Positions 25,519-35,692 of a DNA stretch of 64,000 nucleotides are shown here, piece after piece (positions within the stretch are counted from its first letter, which is position 1; each line of letters begins with the position of its first letter). The notes beneath the pieces were generated by a model. That model did no database searches and was not told the origin of the DNA. It saw only the letters and a program-made list of their open reading frames with translations. Origin of the DNA: an uncultured Caulobacterales bacterium (GTDB taxonomy: Bacteria; Pseudomonadota; Alphaproteobacteria; Caulobacterales; Caulobacteraceae); contig CAIUMD010000020.1 of the NCBI GenBank assembly GCA_903900155.1, positions 1 through 64,000 of the forward strand. The letters run 5' to 3'. Both the position numbers and the translations under genes were made by a program.

Positions 25519-25526
25519 CCCCGGCG

Positions 25527-28500
25527 ATGAACCCCTCGCGCCCCTTCATCCAGCGGCCCGTCGCCACGGTTCTGTTCATGGCGGCCATCGTCCTGGCGGG
25601 CCTGGTCGGCTTCCGGCTGCTGCCGCTGTCGGCCCTGCCCCAGGTCGACTACCCCACCATCCAGGTCCAGACCCTGTATCCGGGCGCCAGCCCCGAGGTG
25701 ATGAGCCAGACCGTCACCGCCCCGCTGGAACGCCAGCTGGGCGAGATGGCGGGCCTGTCGCGGATGAGCTCAGTCAGCACGGCCGGTGCGTCGGTGATCA
25801 CCCTGCAGTTCGACCTGGGCGAGACGCTGGACGTCGCCGAGCAGGAAGTGCAGGCCGCCATCAACGCCAGCGGCTCGCTGCTGCCGGCCGACCTGCCCGC
25901 CCCGCCGGTCTACGCCAAGGTCAATCCGGCCGACGCGCCGGTCCTGACCCTGGCCATCACCTCCGAAACCCTGCCGTTGACCGAGGTGCAGAACCTGGTC
26001 AACACCCGCCTGGCCCAGAAGATCAGCCAGGTCTCGGGCGTGGGGCTGGTGTCGCTCTCCGGCGGCCAGCGCCCCGCCATGCGCATCCAGGCCGACACGC
26101 AAGCCATGGCCAGCTACGGCCTGACCCTGTCGGACGTGCAGACCGCGATCAGCGCCAGCAACGCCAACAGCGCCAAGGGCAGCTTCGACGGTCCTACCCG
26201 CAGCTACACGATCAACGCCAACGACCAGCTGCTGACCATTGACGACTATCGCTCGCTGATCGTCACCTGGAAGAATGGCGCGCCGGTCCGCCTGAGCGAC
26301 ATCGCCCAGGTCGTCGAGAGCGCCGAGAACACCCGCCTGGGCGCCTGGGCCGGCAGGACCCCGGCCATCGTCGTCAACGTCCAGCGCCAGCCCGGCGCCA
26401 ACGTCATCAAGACCGTCGACGCCATCAAGGCCAAGCTGCCCGAACTGCAAGCGGGTCTTCCCGCCACCCTGGACGTCAAGATCCTGGCCGACCGCACCAC
26501 GGGCATCCGCGCCTCGGTGCGTGACGTGCAGATGGAGCTGCTGCTGGCCGTGGTGCTGGTCGTGGTGGTGATCTTCTTCTTCCTGCACAGCCTGCGCGCG
26601 ACGGTGATCGCGGGCCTGGCCGTGCCGATCTCGCTGATCGGCTCGTGCGGGATCATGTACCTGCTGGGCTTCTCGCTGAACAATCTCAGCCTGATGGCCC
26701 TGACGATCGCGACGGGCTTCGTCGTCGACGACGCCATCGTGATGATCGAGAACATCACCCGCCACCTGGAGAAGGGCGAAAAGCCGATGGCGGCGGCGCT
26801 GAAGGGCGCGCGCGAGATCGGCTTCACGATCATCTCGCTGACCATCTCGCTGATCGCGGTGCTGATCCCGCTGCTGTTCATGGGCGATGTCGTGGGCCGC
26901 CTGTTCCGCGAGTTCGCCATCAGCCTGGCCATCACCATCCTGATCTCGGCCGTGGTCTCCCTGACCCTGACGCCCATGCTGTCGGCCCGCTGGCTGAAGC
27001 CGCACGAGGGCGAGAACGCCAAGGGCGTCAGCAAGAAGGCTCAGGACCTCTTCGAAAAGGTCGAGGTCCGCTACGAGACGGCCCTGGCTTGGGTGCTGCA
27101 GCGCCAGACCGCCACCCTGGTCGTCGCGGTCGGCACGCTGGTCCTCACCGCCCTGCTCTACCTGATCATCCCCAAGGGCCTGTTCCCCACCCAGGACACC
27201 GGCCAGCTGCAAGCCCGCACCGAGATGGCCCAGTCGGTCAGCTACGACCGCATGGCGGCCCTGCAGCAACAGGCGGCCGAGGCGATCCTGGACGATCCTG
27301 CGGTGGAGAACGTCGCCTCGTTCATCGGGGTCGACGGCGCCAACAACGCCATGCTCCACACCGGCCAGATGCAGATCAACCTCAAGCGCGACCGATCGGG
27401 CTCGCAGGAGAAGATCATGCAGCGGCTGCGCGAGCGCGTGGCCGAGGTCCCTGGCGTGACGCTGTACCTGCAACCCACCCAGGACCTGACCATCGACGCC
27501 GAGACAGGCCCCACCCAGTACCGCCTGTCGCTGGAAGGCGCCGACACCGCCACGATCAAGGAATGGGCCGGCAAGCTCACGGCCGAACTGGCCAAGGTGA
27601 AGGCCGTCCGAAACGTCTATAACGACGCCTCGGCCACCGGCCAGGCGGCCTATGTCGACATCGACCGCGACACCGCCGCTCGTCTTTCCATCACGGCGTC
27701 GGATGTCGACGACGCTTTGTACAGCGCCTTCGGCCAGCGGATCGTCTCGACGATCTTTACAGAGACCAACCAGTACCGGGTGATCCTGGAGGCCAAGCCC
27801 GGCGTCCTGACCGACCCGACCACCCTGGGAAACCTTAACCTCAAGACCGGCGGCGGCTCCCCTGCTCCGCTGGCGGCGTTCTCGACGATCAAGACGCAGG
27901 CGTCGCCGCTGCAGGTCACCCACGTCGCCCAGTTTCCAGCCACCACGATCGGCTTCGACACCGCGCCGGGCGTCTCGCTGGGCCATGCGGTCGACGAGAT
28001 CCGCAAGGCCATGAAGCGGATCGAGATGCCGGCGTCGGTCACCAACACCTTCCTGGGCGCCGCCGGGGCCTATCAGAACTCGCTGTCCAACCAGCTGTGG
28101 CTGATCTTGGCGGCCGTGGTCTGCGTCTACATCGTGCTGGGCGTGCTCTATGAGAGCTACATCCACCCGCTGACCATCCTGTCGACCCTGCCCTCGGCCG
28201 GTGTCGGGGCGCTGCTGGCGCTGTGGATTACCGGCAACGACCTGGGCGTCATCGGGATCATCGGCATCATCCTCTTGATCGGCATCGTCAAGAAGAACGC
28301 GATCATGATGATCGACTTCGCCATCGACGCCGAACGCACCGAAGGCAAGAGCCCGCACGACGCCATCTTCCAGGCGGCCGTGCTGCGCTTCCGGCCGATC
28401 CTGATGACCACCCTGGCGGCCCTGTTCGCGGCCGTGCCACTGATGCTGGGCTTTGGAGACGGCGCCGAGCTGCGTCGCCCGCTGGGCATCGCCATCTTCG

Positions 28501-28670
28501 GCGGCCTGCTGCTCAGCCAGCTGCTGACCATCTTCACGACGCCGGTCGTCTACCTCGCCTTCGACCGCCTGGCCCCGGCGGCCAAGCACAAGACGCGTGA
28601 CCCCGAACACGATGGGGAGCCCCATCCGGAGCGTATCGATCCGGACCCGATCCCGGGAGCGCCGTCGTGA
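25527..28670 (+). CDS. mdtB: RND multidrug efflux permease (MdtB/MuxB-like)
   Basis: The 1,047-residue inner-membrane protein has the AcrB-type layout: N-terminal membrane helix (FIQRPVATVLFMAAIVLAGL), two large periplasmic loops and twelve membrane helices. TM4 carries FVVDDAIVMIENI with the paired aspartates of the proton relay, and GIVKKNAIMMIDFAI is in TM10-11. Its partner, the next gene, is a second, different RND permease, so the pump is probably a heterotrimer of the MdtBC kind exporting amphipathic drugs or bile-salt-like compounds. The last four bases overlap the next start (GTGA). Confidence 0.95.
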   Translation: MNPSRPFIQRPVATVLFMAAIVLAGLVGFRLLPLSALPQVDYPTIQVQTLYPGASPEVMSQTVTAPLERQLGEMAGLSRMSSVSTAGASVITLQFDLGETLDVAEQEVQAAINASGSLLPADLPAPPVYAKVNPADAPVLTLAITSETLPLTEVQNLVNTRLAQKISQVSGVGLVSLSGGQRPAMRIQADTQAMASYGLTLSDVQTAISASNANSAKGSFDGPTRSYTINANDQLLTIDDYRSLIVTWKNGAPVRLSDIAQVVESAENTRLGAWAGRTPAIVVNVQRQPGANVIKTVDAIKAKLPELQAGLPATLDVKILADRTTGIRASVRDVQMELLLAVVLVVVVIFFFLHSLRATVIAGLAVPISLIGSCGIMYLLGFSLNNLSLMALTIATGFVVDDAIVMIENITRHLEKGEKPMAAALKGAREIGFTIISLTISLIAVLIPLLFMGDVVGRLFREFAISLAITILISAVVSLTLTPMLSARWLKPHEGENAKGVSKKAQDLFEKVEVRYETALAWVLQRQTATLVVAVGTLVLTALLYLIIPKGLFPTQDTGQLQARTEMAQSVSYDRMAALQQQAAEAILDDPAVENVASFIGVDGANNAMLHTGQMQINLKRDRSGSQEKIMQRLRERVAEVPGVTLYLQPTQDLTIDAETGPTQYRLSLEGADTATIKEWAGKLTAELAKVKAVRNVYNDASATGQAAYVDIDRDTAARLSITASDVDDALYSAFGQRIVSTIFTETNQYRVILEAKPGVLTDPTTLGNLNLKTGGGSPAPLAAFSTIKTQASPLQVTHVAQFPATTIGFDTAPGVSLGHAVDEIRKAMKRIEMPASVTNTFLGAAGAYQNSLSNQLWLILAAVVCVYIVLGVLYESYIHPLTILSTLPSAGVGALLALWITGNDLGVIGIIGIILLIGIVKKNAIMMIDFAIDAERTEGKSPHDAIFQAAVLRFRPILMTTLAALFAAVPLMLGFGDGAELRRPLGIAIFGGLLLSQLLTIFTTPVVYLAFDRLAPAAKHKTRDPEHDGEPHPERIDPDPIPGAPS

Positions 28671-31600
28671 ACCTGTCCGGCCCCTTCATCCGGCGGCCGG
28701 TCGCCACGGTTCTGCTGACCATCGGCGTGGCGCTGGCGGGCATCTTCGCGTTCTTCGTGCTGCCGGTCTCGCCCCTGCCGCAGGTGGATTTCCCGACCAT
28801 TTCGGTGTCGGCCAACCTGTCGGGCGCCAGCCCCGAGACCATGGCCTCCAGCGTGGCGACGCCACTGGAGCGCCGGCTGGGCACGATCGCGGGCGTCAAC
28901 GAGATGACCTCGCAGAGCTCGACGGGCTCCAGCCGAGTGACCTTGCAGTTCGACCTGAACCGCAAGATCGACGGCGCCGCGCGCGAGGTTCAGGCCGCCA
29001 TCAACGCCGCCCGCGCCGACCTGCCGGCGACGCTGCGCAGCAACCCGACCTATCGCAAGATGAACCCGTCGGACGCGCCGGTGATCATCCTGGCCCTGAC
29101 CTCGAACACCAAGACCCCCGGCCAGATCTACGACGCGGTCTCGAACATCGTCGCCCAGCGCATCGCCCAGGTGGCCGGCGTCGGCGACGTCGAGATCGGC
29201 GGCGGCTCGCTGCCGGCGGTGCGGATCTCGGCCAATCCGTTCCTGCTCAACACGTACGGCGTGGCCATGGAGGATGTCCGCGCGGCGATCCAGTCGGCCA
29301 ACGCCAACCGTCCCAAGGGCGCGCTGGAGGGCAACGGCCAGCGCTATCAGATTTACACGACCGGCGCAGGTCGCAAGGCCGCCGACTATGCCGGCCTGGT
29401 GGTCGCTTGGCGCAATGGCGCGCCGATCCGCCTGTCGGACGTGGCCGAGGTCAAGGACAGCGTCGCCGACACCCGCACGCTCGGCCTCTTCAACGGTAAG
29501 CCGGCCATCATCGTCCTGATCACCGCCCAGCCCGGCGCCAACATCATCGAGACGGTCGACAGCGTCCGCGCCGTCCTGCCCGAGCTGCGCGCCCAACTGC
29601 CCGGCGACATCACCGTCGACGTGGCCAGCGACCGCACCAACTCGATCCGCGCCTCGCTGCACGAGATCGAGGTCACCCTGCTGATCTCGATCGTGCTGGT
29701 CATCGTGGTGGTCAGCGTCTTCCTGCGCAGCGCCCGCGCGACCTTCATCCCGGCGGCGGCGACCATCGTCTCGCTGCTGGGGACGTTCGGGGTCATGTAC
29801 CTGCTGGGCTTCTCGCTCAACAACCTCAGTCTGATGGCCATCACCGTGGCGACCGGCTTCGTGGTCGACGACGCCATCGTCGTGCTCGAGAACACCGCCC
29901 GCCACATCGAGAAGGGCATGGACCGCTTCTCGGCCGCCCTGCTGGGCGCGCGCGAGGTGGGCTTCACGGTGCTGTCGATCAGCATCTCGCTGGTCGCCGT
30001 GTTCATCCCGCTGCTGTTCATGGGCGGCCAGGTCGGGCGGCTGTTCCGCGAGTTCGCCGTCACCCTGTCGGCGGCGGTGCTGATCTCGCTGGTCATCAGC
30101 CTGACCACCACGCCGATGATGTGCGCCTACCTGCTGCGCCCCGAGAAGAAGGAGAAGGAAGGCCGCATCGCCCGGTTCTTCGAGGCGGGGTTCAACCGCG
30201 TGCACAGGATGTACGAGCACAGCCTGGACTGGGCGCTGGCCGCCAAGCCGCTGGTCATCCTGATCCTGGTCTCGGTCATCGCCATGACCGCCTGGCTGTA
30301 CATCGCCGTGCCCAAGGGCTTCTTCCCACAGCAGGACAGTGGCCAGCTGAACGCCGGCATCCGCGCCGACCAGTCGGTCTCGTCCCAGGCCATGCAGAAG
30401 AAGCTGCGCCAGGTGGTCAACATCATCCGCAAAGACCCCGCCGTCGACACCGTGGTCGGCTTCACCGGTGGCGGCCGGGCCGGCGGCGGTTTCCTGTTCG
30501 TCAACCTCAAACCGATCGGCGAGCGCACGGAGAAGGGCTCGGAGGTCATCGCCCGCCTGCGGCCGCAGCTGCAGAAGGTGACCGGCCTCAATGTCTTCCT
30601 GAACCCAGTGCAAGACCTGCGCATGGGCGGCCGGCAGAGCAACTCGACCTACCAGTACACCCTGACCAGCGACTCGAGCGCCGCCCTCAAGGCATGGGCC
30701 GGCAAGCTGGCCGAGGCGATGAAGGCCCACGACGACGTGCTGACCGATGTCGATTCCGACCAGCAGGAGAATGGCGTCGAGACCCTGGTGACCATCGACC
30801 GCGACAGCGCCTCGCGCCTGGGGATCACGCCGCGCGCCGTCGACAACGCCCTCTACAACGCCTTTGGCCAACGCCAGGTCGCGACCATCTACGAGGACGT
30901 CAACCAGTACGCCGTGATCCTGGAGTGGCAGCAGAAGTTCGCCCAAGGCCCCGAGGCGCTGAACGATGTCCACGTGCCGACCCGCCCGGTCGGGACCGCC
31001 ACGGCGGCCCGCAGCGTCAATCCGGCCCTGCGCGATCCCTCGACCGGCTCGGCCCTGAACACCGCCGCCACGGCCATGACGCCGCTGCCCGCCATCGCCA
31101 GCGTCTCGCAGAACGCCACGCCGACCTCGGTCAACCACCAGAACGGCGAGCTGGCCACGACGGTCTCGTTCAACCTGGCCGAGGGCAAGACCCTGGCCGA
31201 CGCCCAGGTCGCCGTCGCGGCCGCCGAGGCCGAGATCGGCATGCCGACCAGCGTGCGCGGCAGCTTCCAGGGCCAGGCCCGCCAGGCCAACGACCAGATG
31301 AAGCAGCAGCCCTTGCTGATCCTGGCCGCCATCGTGGCGATCTACATCGTGCTGGGCATTCTCTATGAGAGCTACGTCCACCCGATCACGGTGCTGTCCA
31401 CCCTGCCCGCCGCCGGCGTCGGGGCGGTGATCGCCCTGCTGATCTTCAAGATGGAGTTCTCGATCATCGCCCTGATCGGGGTCTTCCTGCTTCTGGGCAT
31501 CGTCAAGAAGAACGCCATCATGATCATCGACTTCGCCCTGGACGCGCAGCGCAGCCGTGGCCTGACGGCCCAGGAAGCCGCGCGGGAGGCGAGCTTGCTG

Positions 31601-31849
31601 CGATTCCGGCCGATCCTGATGACCACCCTGGCCGCCGCCCTGGGCGCCCTGCCCCTGGCCATCGGCTTTGGCGAAGGCGCCGAGCTGCGCCGTCCGCTGG
31701 GCGTGGCCATCATAGGCGGCCTGATCGCCAGCCAACTCCTGACCCTGATCACCACCCCCGTGGTCTATGTCTATCTCGACCGTCTGCGCGGCAAGGCGCG
31801 CGACAAGGACGAGCGGCATCTGACCCACCACGCGCCGGAACCCGCATGA
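28667..31849 (+). CDS. mdtC: RND multidrug efflux permease, second subunit (MdtC/MuxC-like)
   Basis: The 1,060-residue permease starts with GTG overlapping the stop of the first permease. It has the same fold markers: FIRRPVATVLLTIGVALAGI, FVVDDAIVVLENTARHIEKG with the two relay aspartates, and GIVKKNAIMIIDFALDAQRS. An insertion in the second periplasmic loop (VGTATAARSVNPALRDPSTG and flanks, about residues 775-800) is not typical for the family. Co-translation with the first permease supports a hetero-oligomeric pump. Its TGA overlaps the ATG of the outer-membrane factor (ATGA). Confidence 0.95.
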   Translation: MNLSGPFIRRPVATVLLTIGVALAGIFAFFVLPVSPLPQVDFPTISVSANLSGASPETMASSVATPLERRLGTIAGVNEMTSQSSTGSSRVTLQFDLNRKIDGAAREVQAAINAARADLPATLRSNPTYRKMNPSDAPVIILALTSNTKTPGQIYDAVSNIVAQRIAQVAGVGDVEIGGGSLPAVRISANPFLLNTYGVAMEDVRAAIQSANANRPKGALEGNGQRYQIYTTGAGRKAADYAGLVVAWRNGAPIRLSDVAEVKDSVADTRTLGLFNGKPAIIVLITAQPGANIIETVDSVRAVLPELRAQLPGDITVDVASDRTNSIRASLHEIEVTLLISIVLVIVVVSVFLRSARATFIPAAATIVSLLGTFGVMYLLGFSLNNLSLMAITVATGFVVDDAIVVLENTARHIEKGMDRFSAALLGAREVGFTVLSISISLVAVFIPLLFMGGQVGRLFREFAVTLSAAVLISLVISLTTTPMMCAYLLRPEKKEKEGRIARFFEAGFNRVHRMYEHSLDWALAAKPLVILILVSVIAMTAWLYIAVPKGFFPQQDSGQLNAGIRADQSVSSQAMQKKLRQVVNIIRKDPAVDTVVGFTGGGRAGGGFLFVNLKPIGERTEKGSEVIARLRPQLQKVTGLNVFLNPVQDLRMGGRQSNSTYQYTLTSDSSAALKAWAGKLAEAMKAHDDVLTDVDSDQQENGVETLVTIDRDSASRLGITPRAVDNALYNAFGQRQVATIYEDVNQYAVILEWQQKFAQGPEALNDVHVPTRPVGTATAARSVNPALRDPSTGSALNTAATAMTPLPAIASVSQNATPTSVNHQNGELATTVSFNLAEGKTLADAQVAVAAAEAEIGMPTSVRGSFQGQARQANDQMKQQPLLILAAIVAIYIVLGILYESYVHPITVLSTLPAAGVGAVIALLIFKMEFSIIALIGVFLLLGIVKKNAIMIIDFALDAQRSRGLTAQEAAREASLLRFRPILMTTLAAALGALPLAIGFGEGAELRRPLGVAIIGGLIASQLLTLITTPVVYVYLDRLRGKARDKDERHLTHHAPEPA

Positions 31850-33270
31850 TGTCCGTCCCTCTTCGCTTCATTGGCGCCGTCTCGCTCTTCGCCCTCGGCG
31901 CCTGCTCGATGACGCCGGCCTACCAGACCCCCGCCCTGAAGTCGGCCCCGCCGGCCCAGTTCAAGGCGATGGAAGGCTGGAAGACCGCCACGCCGTCCGA
32001 CCACCTCGATCGCGGCGACTGGTGGACCCTGCTGGGCGATGCGCAGCTGAACGCCCTGGCCGAACGGGTGAAGGTGGACAACCAGTCGATCGCCGCCGCC
32101 GAGGCCGCCTATCGCCAGGCCCGCGCCCTGGTCAGCCAGCAGCGAGCGGGCCTCTTCCCGACCATCAGCCTGACCGGCTCGGGTACGCGCTCGGGCGGCG
32201 GCGGGACCACCAGTGCGCCCGGCGCCGGCGGCAGCACCCGGGCCGGCGACACCCAGCGCTACCAGGTCGGCATCGGCGCTACCTGGGAGCCGGACGTCTG
32301 GGGCCGCATCCGCGCCGGGATCAGCGGGGCCAAGGCCAGCGCGGAAGCCAGCGCCGCCGACCTCGCCGCCGCCCGGCTTTCGGCCCAGGGCGAGCTGGCG
32401 ACCAGCTATCTGGGCCTGCGCCGCGCCGACGCCGAGATCGCCATGGTCCAGGCCACGGTCGAGGGCTACCAGCGCAGCCTCCAGATCACCACCAACCGCT
32501 ACAACGCCGCCATCGCGCCCAAGTCGGACGTCCTCCAGGCCCAGAGCCAGCTGGCCAGCGCCCAGTCGACGCTGGAGGGCCTGGTCCAGAACCGCGCCGC
32601 CTTCGAGAACGCCATCGCCGTGCTGGTGGGCGAGCCGGCCAGCAGCTTCCGCCTGGCGGCCGACGCCGGCTGGAAGCCGATCGTGCCCGAGATCCCCGTC
32701 GGCGTGCCCTCGACCCTGCTGGAGCGGCGTCCAGACGTCGCCGCCGCCGAACGCCGCGTAGCCGCCGCCAACGCCCAGATCGGCGTCTCGCGCGCCGCCT
32801 TCTTCCCGACCTTCAGTCTGACCGCCAACGGCCGCTCGACGACCAGCGCCCTGGGCGACCTCTTCACCGCCACGGCCAACACCTGGTCCCTGGGCCTGAC
32901 CGCGGCCCAGACCCTGTTCGACGCCGGCGCCCGCCGCGCCCAGGTGGCCCAGAGCCGCGCCGCCTACGATCAGACCGCGGCCAACTACCGCCAGACGGCC
33001 CTCCAGGCTTTCCAGGACGTCGAAAACCAGTTGGCCGCCGCCCGCACCCTGGAGCGGCAGTACGCCCTGCAGCTGACCGCCTCCCAAGCCGCCGACCAGA
33101 CCGAGCAGATGCTGCTGAACCAGTACAAGGCCGGTCAGGTCGCCTACACCGACGTGGTCGCGGCCCAGGCCTCGGCCCTGTCGGCGCGGCGCGCCCTGGT
33201 CACCACGGCGGTGTCGCGCCAGACGACGGCGGTGGCGCTGGTCCAGGCCCTGGGCGGCGGCTGGCGCTGA
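31846..33270 (+). CDS. NodT-family outer-membrane efflux lipoprotein
   Basis: The 474-residue protein has a lipoprotein signal (MMSVPLRFIGAVSLFALGAC, lipobox LGAC with the acylated Cys at 20). It shows TolC-like repeats: DWWTLLGDAQLNALAERV near the start, YQVGIGATWEPDVWGRIRAG, LLERRPDVAAAERRVAAANA and SRAAYDQTAANYRQTALQAF. It forms the trimeric channel through the outer membrane for the MdtABC-like pump encoded just upstream, so a full tripartite pump is present in one operon. The ATGA overlap with the second permease gene indicates translational coupling. Confidence 0.95.
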   Translation: MMSVPLRFIGAVSLFALGACSMTPAYQTPALKSAPPAQFKAMEGWKTATPSDHLDRGDWWTLLGDAQLNALAERVKVDNQSIAAAEAAYRQARALVSQQRAGLFPTISLTGSGTRSGGGGTTSAPGAGGSTRAGDTQRYQVGIGATWEPDVWGRIRAGISGAKASAEASAADLAAARLSAQGELATSYLGLRRADAEIAMVQATVEGYQRSLQITTNRYNAAIAPKSDVLQAQSQLASAQSTLEGLVQNRAAFENAIAVLVGEPASSFRLAADAGWKPIVPEIPVGVPSTLLERRPDVAAAERRVAAANAQIGVSRAAFFPTFSLTANGRSTTSALGDLFTATANTWSLGLTAAQTLFDAGARRAQVAQSRAAYDQTAANYRQTALQAFQDVENQLAAARTLERQYALQLTASQAADQTEQMLLNQYKAGQVAYTDVVAAQASALSARRALVTTAVSRQTTAVALVQALGGGWR

Positions 33271-33281
33271 AAACTTGTTGA

Positions 33282-33330
33282 GGCTCCGGCCGTGCAACTC
33301 TAACACTTGTTTGAGAGCACGATCGGAGCC
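33282..33330 (+). promoter_or_regulatory. Nested dyad with AACA-CT-TGTT core before the acyl-CoA operon
   Basis: Outer arms GGCTCCG and CGGAGCC, middle arms GTGC and GCAC, and a central CTCTAACACTTGTTTGAG (33298-33315) are all centred on the same point. The central AACA-NN-TGTTTGA is shared with sites upstream of the MFS genes at 61185 and 61662. The right outer arm also supplies the GGAG ribosome-binding site for the thiolase start at 33336. Confidence 0.5.
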
Positions 33331-33335
33331 TGAGC

Positions 33336-34535
33336 ATGACGACCGCCTATCTCTGTGACGGGATCCGCACTCCGATCGGGCGCTACGGTGGGGCGCTGTC
33401 CAAGGTGCGGGCCGACGATCTGGCGGCCGTCCCGCTGACGGCCCTGGCCGTCCGCAACCCCGGCCTCGACCTCTCGGCCATCGACGAGGTGGTTCTGGGC
33501 TGCGCCAACCAGGCCGGCGATGACAACCGCAACGTCGCCCGCATGGCCCTGCTGCTGGCGGGCTATCCGGTCAGCGTGCCGGGCATGACCGTGAACCGTC
33601 TCTGCGCCTCGGGCCTGGAGGCCGTCGGCTACGCCGCCCGCGCCATCCTCTCCGGTCACAACGACCTGGTCATCGCCGGCGGCGTCGAGAGCATGAGCCG
33701 CGCGCCGTTCGTCATGGGCAAGGCCGACAGCGCCTTCGCCCGCAACGCCGAGATCTTCGACACCACCATCGGCTGGCGGTTCGTCAACCCCGCCATGCGC
33801 AAGGCCTATGGCGTCGATTCCATGCCCGAGACCGCCGAGAACGTCGCAGCCGACTACGGCGTCAGCCGCGAGGACCAGGACGCCTTCGCCATGCGCAGCC
33901 AGCAGCGCGCCGCCGCCGCTCAAGCCAACGGCTTCCTGGCCGGCGAAATCACCTCGGTCGAGATCCCTGGCAAGGCCGGGCCCACGATCGTCGACCGCGA
34001 CGAGCACCCGCGCGAGACCACGATCGAGGCCCTGGCCAGGCTGAAGCCCGTCGTCCGCGAAGGCGGCACGGTGACGGCCGGCAACGCCTCGGGCGTCAAT
34101 GACGGCGCGGCGGCTCTGATCGTCGCCTCCGAGGACGCCGTGAAGCGCCATGGCCTCACGCCCCGCGCCCGCATCACCGGCTACGCCACCGCCGGCGTCG
34201 AGCCGCGCGTGATGGGCATCGGGCCCGTCCCGGCGGTGCGGAAGCTGCTGGCCAGGACCGGCCTGTCGATCGGCGACTTCGACACCATCGAGCTGAACGA
34301 GGCCTTCGCGGCCCAGGGCCTGGCGGTGCTGCGCCAGCTGGGCCTGCCCGACGACGGCGCCCACGTGAACCCGAACGGCGGCGCCATCGCGCTGGGCCAC
34401 CCGCTCGGCGCATCCGGCGCGCGCCTGGCGCTAACGACCTTGCGCCAGCTGGAGGCCGCCGACGGCAAGCGCGGCCTGGCCACCCTCTGCATCGGCGTCG
34501 GCCAGGGCGCGGCGCTGGCCTTCGAGCGCGTCTAG
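33336..34535 (+). CDS. Acetyl-CoA acyltransferase / thiolase (PcaF-like)
   Basis: The 399-residue protein has all thiolase active-site blocks: [18 protein letters not shown] with the acylated Cys at about residue 90, [34 protein letters not shown] with the catalytic His, and [13 protein letters not shown] with the second Cys. The segment [20 protein letters not shown] is typical of beta-ketoadipyl-CoA thiolases, but the next genes point to fatty-acid or branched acyl-CoA breakdown, so the substrate is open. The stop codon shares a base with the start of the acyl-CoA dehydrogenase (TAGTG). Confidence 0.93.
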   Translation: MTTAYLCDGIRTPIGRYGGALSKVRADDLAAVPLTALAVRNPGLDLSAIDEVVLGCANQAGDDNRNVARMALLLAGYPVSVPGMTVNRLCASGLEAVGYAARAILSGHNDLVIAGGVESMSRAPFVMGKADSAFARNAEIFDTTIGWRFVNPAMRKAYGVDSMPETAENVAADYGVSREDQDAFAMRSQQRAAAAQANGFLAGEITSVEIPGKAGPTIVDRDEHPRETTIEALARLKPVVREGGTVTAGNASGVNDGAAALIVASEDAVKRHGLTPRARITGYATAGVEPRVMGIGPVPAVRKLLARTGLSIGDFDTIELNEAFAAQGLAVLRQLGLPDDGAHVNPNGGAIALGHPLGASGARLALTTLRQLEAADGKRGLATLCIGVGQGAALAFERV

Positions 34536-35692
34536 TGGCGGACGCCGAGCTCATCGAGGCCCTGCGCCAGACGGTGCGGGCCCTGTGCCACGATTTCCCA
34601 CCGGTCTACTGGCGCGCCCTGGACCGCGAGAAGGCCTATCCGACCGAGTTCGTGGCCGCCATGACCAAGGCCAGCCTGCTGGGCGTGCTGATCCCGGAGG
34701 AATATGGCGGCGGCGGCCTGGGCCTGACGGCAGCGGCCGCGATCCTGGAAGAGGTCCACGCCAGCGGCGGCAACGCCGCAGCCCTGCACGCTCAGATGTA
34801 TACTATGGGCACGGTCCTGCGGCACGGCTCCCTGGCGCAGAAGGAGACCTGGCTGCCACGGATCGCCGACGGCTCTATCCGCCTGCAGGCCTTCGGCGTC
34901 ACCGAGCCCACGGCGGGCGCCGACACCACCGCGATCTCGACCTTCGCCAAGCGCGAGGGAGATACCTACGTCGTGAATGGCCAGAAGGTCTGGACCAGCC
35001 GCGCTGAGCATTCCGACCTGATGCTTCTGCTCGCCCGAACGACGCCCAAGAACCAAGTCCAGAAACGAACCGACGGCCTATCCGTGTTCCTGGTCGACAT
35101 GCGCGAGGCCAAGGGCGCCGGCCTGAAGATCAAGCCGATCGCCACCATGCTGAACCACGCCACCACCGAGGTGTTCTTCGACAACCTGGTGATCCCGGAG
35201 GGCAGCCTCATCGGCGAGGAGGGCAAGGGCTTCCGCTACATCCTCGACGGCATGAACGCCGAGCGCATCCTGATCGGGGCGGAATGCCTGGGCGACGCCG
35301 CCTGGCTGATCGGCAAGGCGCGGGACTACGCGAGCAGCCGTGTCGTGTTCGGCCGCCCGATCGGCCAGAACCAGGGCGTACAGTTCCCGATCGCCCGCGC
35401 CTACGCCCAGACCCACGCCGCGCGCCTGACGGTCTATGACGCGGCCGCCCGCTACGATCGTGGAGAGCCGTGCGGCGAGCAGGCCAATATCGGCAAGATG
35501 CTGGCTTCAGAGGCCTCTTGGGCGGCCGCCGACATGTGCCTGCAAACCCATGGCGGCTTCGGTTTCGCCGAGGAGTACGACATCGAGCGCAAGTTCCGCG
35601 AGACGCGCCTCTACCAGGTGGCGCCGATCTCGACGAACCTGATCCTGACCTATGTCGCCGAGCACGTGCTCGGCCTGCCGCGCTCGTACTGA
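34535..35692 (+). CDS. Acyl-CoA dehydrogenase
   Basis: The 385-residue flavoprotein starts with GTG. It shows FAD-binding ACD motifs: LQAFGVTEPTAGADTTAIST, YVVNGQKVWTSRAEHSDLML, RVVFGRPIGQNQGVQFPIAR and the ending MCLQTHGGFGFAEEYDIERK. It introduces the alpha-beta double bond into an acyl-CoA and passes electrons to ETF. It lies between the thiolase and a hotdog hydratase with overlapping ends on both sides, so the three probably form one degradation route for a specific acyl-CoA. Confidence 0.94.
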   Translation: MADAELIEALRQTVRALCHDFPPVYWRALDREKAYPTEFVAAMTKASLLGVLIPEEYGGGGLGLTAAAAILEEVHASGGNAAALHAQMYTMGTVLRHGSLAQKETWLPRIADGSIRLQAFGVTEPTAGADTTAISTFAKREGDTYVVNGQKVWTSRAEHSDLMLLLARTTPKNQVQKRTDGLSVFLVDMREAKGAGLKIKPIATMLNHATTEVFFDNLVIPEGSLIGEEGKGFRYILDGMNAERILIGAECLGDAAWLIGKARDYASSRVVFGRPIGQNQGVQFPIARAYAQTHAARLTVYDAAARYDRGEPCGEQANIGKMLASEASWAAADMCLQTHGGFGFAEEYDIERKFRETRLYQVAPISTNLILTYVAEHVLGLPRSY